Assembly: GCF_000142905.1 (NCBI RefSeq)
Contig: NW_013657618.1
Location: 94,314-148,349 of the forward strand
Length of the DNA: 54,036 nt
Reading direction: 5' to 3'
From: Thecamonas trahens ATCC 50062
Lineage: Eukaryota; Apusozoa; Apusomonadida; Apusomonadidae
Part shown: in pieces, positions 51,301 through 54,036 of the stretch
Layout of the letters: every line of letters begins with the position of its first letter
Position numbering within the stretch: position 1 is the stretch's first letter
Notes under the pieces: model-generated
Databases searched by the model: none
What the model saw: the letters and a program-made list of their open reading frames with translations, nothing else
What the model was told of the DNA's origin: nothing
Position numbers and translations under genes: made by a program

Positions 51301-53973
51301 CGGTCGAGAATTTCCGAGAGCTTGCGCTCGTCGTGCGAGATGGTGTGCCACATGAGGAGCGAGTTGAGCGAGGTGTTCTGGGTGAGGAGCGTCGAGGTGA
51401 GCTGGATGGAGACGGTAATGGTCTCCTGCTTGCGCGGCACGAGCTTCTTGGGGTCGGTCTCGGTGAGGTAGTAGGTGGGCGAGAGCTTGCCGGCGTCCTT
51501 GGGCGGCTTGTAGACGTTAAGCGAGAAGACCTCGTTGGCGACAAAGGCGCCGTCGGCGGTAGTGAGCGGGAGGAAGGCAAAGCCGACTTCTTTGTCGGTG
51601 TTGTCCGAGGTGGTGCACTGGACGAGCGAGAAGCGCAGGTGGGCGACCTTGGCGAGCGAGGGCTCGATGTTGAGGCAGAACTTCTCGGCCCACCGCGGCT
51701 TGGTCTCGTGGTAGCAGACGCAGCTCTCAAAGGTGGAGAGCGACTCGGGCTTGCCGTTGATGGTGAGGCAGCCGTCGACGTTGCGGCCGTCGGGATTGAC
51801 GACGTTGACGACGACCATGCAGTTGCGGAGGTCTTTGGAGAGCTCGGCCCCGTGGAGGGTGACGTACAGGTCGTTGCGCGACTCGCCGGGGAGGATGACG
51901 TCGGGGAAGGAGAGCTTGGAGATGAGCGAGACGTTGGCGTAGCCCTTGGCGGCGTAGCTCTCGGGCGTGTAGGCGCCGTTGAGGATCTGCAGCTCGACGG
52001 CGACGCCGACCGACTGAGGGACAACCTGGGCAATGCCGGTGCCAAACAGCATGTGGGTGAGGAGGTCCGGGTCCATGTTCGGCTTGGCCGGCGTCTGGTA
52101 GATGGAGAACATGTGCTCCTCGGCGGAGCGCTTGGTAGCGAGCGACTTAAAGTCGAGCGGGAGCATGGCAATGCCAAAGAGGCGGCGGAACTGCTTGGTC
52201 GTCCGCTGCTTCGAGTCGTCGGCCTGCATCTTGCCCTTACGGACGACGCGGCAAACGAGGTAGAGCTCGCGGGCGAGGTCCTCCTCGTTGAGGTCGGAAA
52301 ACGCAAAGCGGATGTTGCCAATGTCGTCAACGTTGAACGGCATGCCCTGGTGGGTGAGCCGGAGCTGGAACTCGTCGGTGATGGTCTCGTACGGCGAGCT
52401 CTCGTCGGGGCCCTTGGCGATGACGGAAAAGTGAAGGTGGGCCTCCTCACCGGCCGAGTTGTTGCCGAGCGGACAGACAAACGACTTCCAGCCGACGAGC
52501 AGCTGGACAAGGCCTGACGCATCCTCCTCGTCGTCGTCGCCGCCGGCGGCGCGGGTCGTCTGCGCCTCGGCCGAGACCTTGGCCAACTCGACCGAGGCCT
52601 CGGGCGTGAGCCCGGCGTACGACCAGTAGAGCTTGACGAGGCCGGTGTTGGTGTCGTCGGCCATGATGCCGTTGTTCGTCAACGCGAGCGTGTTCATGTT
52701 GAGCGAGGTCCGCGACTCGTTGACGGTCGCCACCGCGGCGCGCTTGGCCTTGGTCACCTTGTCGATGGAGCCGCGGGCGGAGAAGGCGAGGATGCGCGAG
52801 CGGGCCTCGCGGAGAGTGTGGAACTGGGCGCACAGGTTGTTGAACAGCGGCATCTGACCGGCTTTGTAGTGGTCGACGGCGAGCTCCTTGATCTCCTCCA
52901 TCTGCGCCACGAGCTCGTCCAGAATCGGCTGGTCGTCCGGCCGTGTCTCGTGGATGTGGACCCGGTTCGACGGCCAGATGCCGATGGCGCCGGTGGCGAG
53001 GACCACTCCGCGCTGCCAGGCAAAGATCTCCTCGACAACCAGGACGGCCTGACCGACGACGAGGGCCACCTCGTGGTTGCCGGCCGGTGTAAAGTCGCAC
53101 AGCGCCACGCCGCGCTTGGGCACCTCGCACTTTTGCCACTCGGTCCGCGACAGCGTCGGGCCCTTCTTGAGGACGGCGGCGGCGGCGGCGACAGGCGCCG
53201 CGCCGGGCTTGCCGCCAGGCGTCGGCTTGCCGGGCTTGCCGGGCTTGGCCGGCTTGCCGGGCTTGCCGCCGTGGGCCAGCGCAAGGGCATGCGCCTGCTG
53301 CGCCGCCGCCACCTGCGCCTCGGCCTCGGCCTTGGCCTGCGCCTGCGCCGCCGCCTGCGCCTCGGCCTGTGCCTTGGCTTGCGCCTGCGCCGCTGCGATC
53401 GACTCGCGCAGCGCCGAGCGCTTCGCCTCCTTGGCCCGCAGCGCGTTGGCCTTTTCCTGCTCGGCCGCCGCTTGGCGGGCAGCCTCCTCTTGGGCAGCCA
53501 CCTGGGTGGCGGTCGGCGGAGTGCCTGCCGCTGCAGTACCCGCCGCACCCGCAGTTGGCGAAGCAGCAGCCACCGGAGTCGGCGACGAGGCCGCAGCCGT
53601 CGGCGAGGCAATGCCCGCGGCGGCGGCCACCTGCTTGAGGTGGGCAATGGCCTTTTGGATCTGGGCGATAAAGGCGTCAGCCTCCTCGGGCGAGCCAAAG
53701 GTCAGGCCACAGAGCTTGCGATTCGCCGACGACGACCACTGAACAAACTTGGGGCTTGCCTTCTTGAGAGCCATGTCATGGGTGACGTAGCTGTTGAGGA
53801 CGACCTTCTGCGAGCCGTCGTCCGACGCATAGTAGCCAATGAGCCGGTACGTCGTCTTCTCCGTGTTGTAGTAAAGCCCAATAGCAGCCATAGCATTACC
53901 CACACGCGACCATGTCTTGGCCGGTGGCTGGACGAAGAACACAAACGCCCGCGCAGAGGCCACAGGACGTTCG
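48328..53973 (-). CDS. DOCK-family guanine nucleotide exchange factor with N-terminal EVH1 domain (5' exon outside window, one frameshift)
   Basis: About 1880 residues visible. The exon starts after CACCCCAG at 53974, so at least one exon lies beyond the window; the first ATG in frame (53891) would cut the EVH1 domain. Order: EVH1 (~1-110: aromatic TW, YYNTEKTTYRLIG, FVQW, GLTFGSPEEADAF), Ala/Gln and Gly/Pro/Lys low complexity, SH3 (~280-345: VALCDFTPAGNHEVALVVGQ, GIWPSNRVHI), helical N-terminal region, C2-like DHR-1 (~690-830: NDLYVTLHGAELSKDLRN, KPRWAEKFCLNIEP), armadillo-like middle, DHR-2 (~1430-1850: AYYRIGYFGRSFAPS, EYFEQDGLFIQIAKVDP, ALNGIILAFVNGGTSMF). DHR-2 catalyses GDP release from Rac/Cdc42; SH3-bearing DOCK-A/B members pair with ELMO. 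Frame breaks near 49061 in a GGG run. Confidence 0.88.
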
Positions 53974-54036
53974 CTGGGGTGGGGGGGTCGGGGGGGGCGG
54001 GGGGGGGTGGGGGGGGGTAGGGTAGGGGTGGGGGTA
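53974..54036 (-). other. C-rich 3' end of an intron in the DOCK gene
   Basis: On the minus strand this is a long C-run sequence interrupted by A and G, ending CACCCCAG. It has the place of a polypyrimidine tract but is nearly all C. Confidence 0.6.

Noticed and set aside
49359-52517. 1052-codon plus-strand frame opposite the DOCK gene
   Set aside because: Composition (Asp/Glu/Gly/Val/Leu in shadow pattern) and full overlap with clear DOCK homology show it is an antisense shadow in GC-rich code.

Overview
The window is nuclear DNA of a single-celled eukaryote with a compact, very GC-rich genome. The evidence is short spliceosomal introns with GT/AG ends in LSM2, EMC6, exocyst SEC6 and others, an isolated 5S rRNA gene, and purely eukaryotic genes (U6 LSm2, mRNA cap methyltransferase, CCT1, EMC6, exocyst, DENN, DOCK). 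The plant-and-protist type organellar DNA polymerase points to a protist. Gene style and base composition would suit an apusomonad such as Thecamonas trahens; that is from memory and was not tested. Two runs of exactly 100 N (10101-10200, 43637-43736) are scaffold gaps.

Layout, left to right. 1-9.3 kb: LSM2 (+), a decayed phospholipase-D-like gene (-), cap guanine-N7 methyltransferase (-), organellar DNA polymerase (+), CCT1 (-, first exon not found). 9.3-11.2 kb: G-rich sequence, a gap and simple repeats. 11.2-22.4 kb: C2-domain protein (+), coiled-coil protein (-), EMC6 (+), a small unknown protein (+), succinate dehydrogenase membrane subunit SDHD (+), Kelch/LRR protein (+), exocyst SEC6/EXOC3 (+). 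22.4-37 kb, all minus strand: PX sorting nexin with DPF-type repeats, a 2480-residue repetitive coiled-coil protein, and a DENN-domain protein with a long poly-Asn tract. 37.4-41 kb: SDR oxidoreductase (+), calpain-like protein (-), 28-bp minisatellite. 41-43.5 kb: 5S rRNA gene and a large TTCG/TTCA satellite-like array. 43.5-54 kb: PH-domain protein (+, split by a gap), SPFH/band-7 protein (-), and a DOCK-family GEF (-) that begins with an EVH1 domain and runs out of the window.

The genes are not an operon; they are independent housekeeping and membrane/cytoskeleton genes. A loose theme is membrane traffic and small GTPases (exocyst, sorting nexin, DENN, DOCK, PH, SPFH, C2). Convergent pairs end only 12-72 bp apart. 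Three reading frames (SDR, SPFH, DOCK) each break once by loss of one base in a short G/C run, most simply explained as consensus errors. The most interesting items are the EVH1-SH3-DOCK architecture, the sorting nexin with a possible N-terminal zinc module and DPF repeats, the giant protein built from 11- and 10-residue repeats, and the decayed PLD gene.
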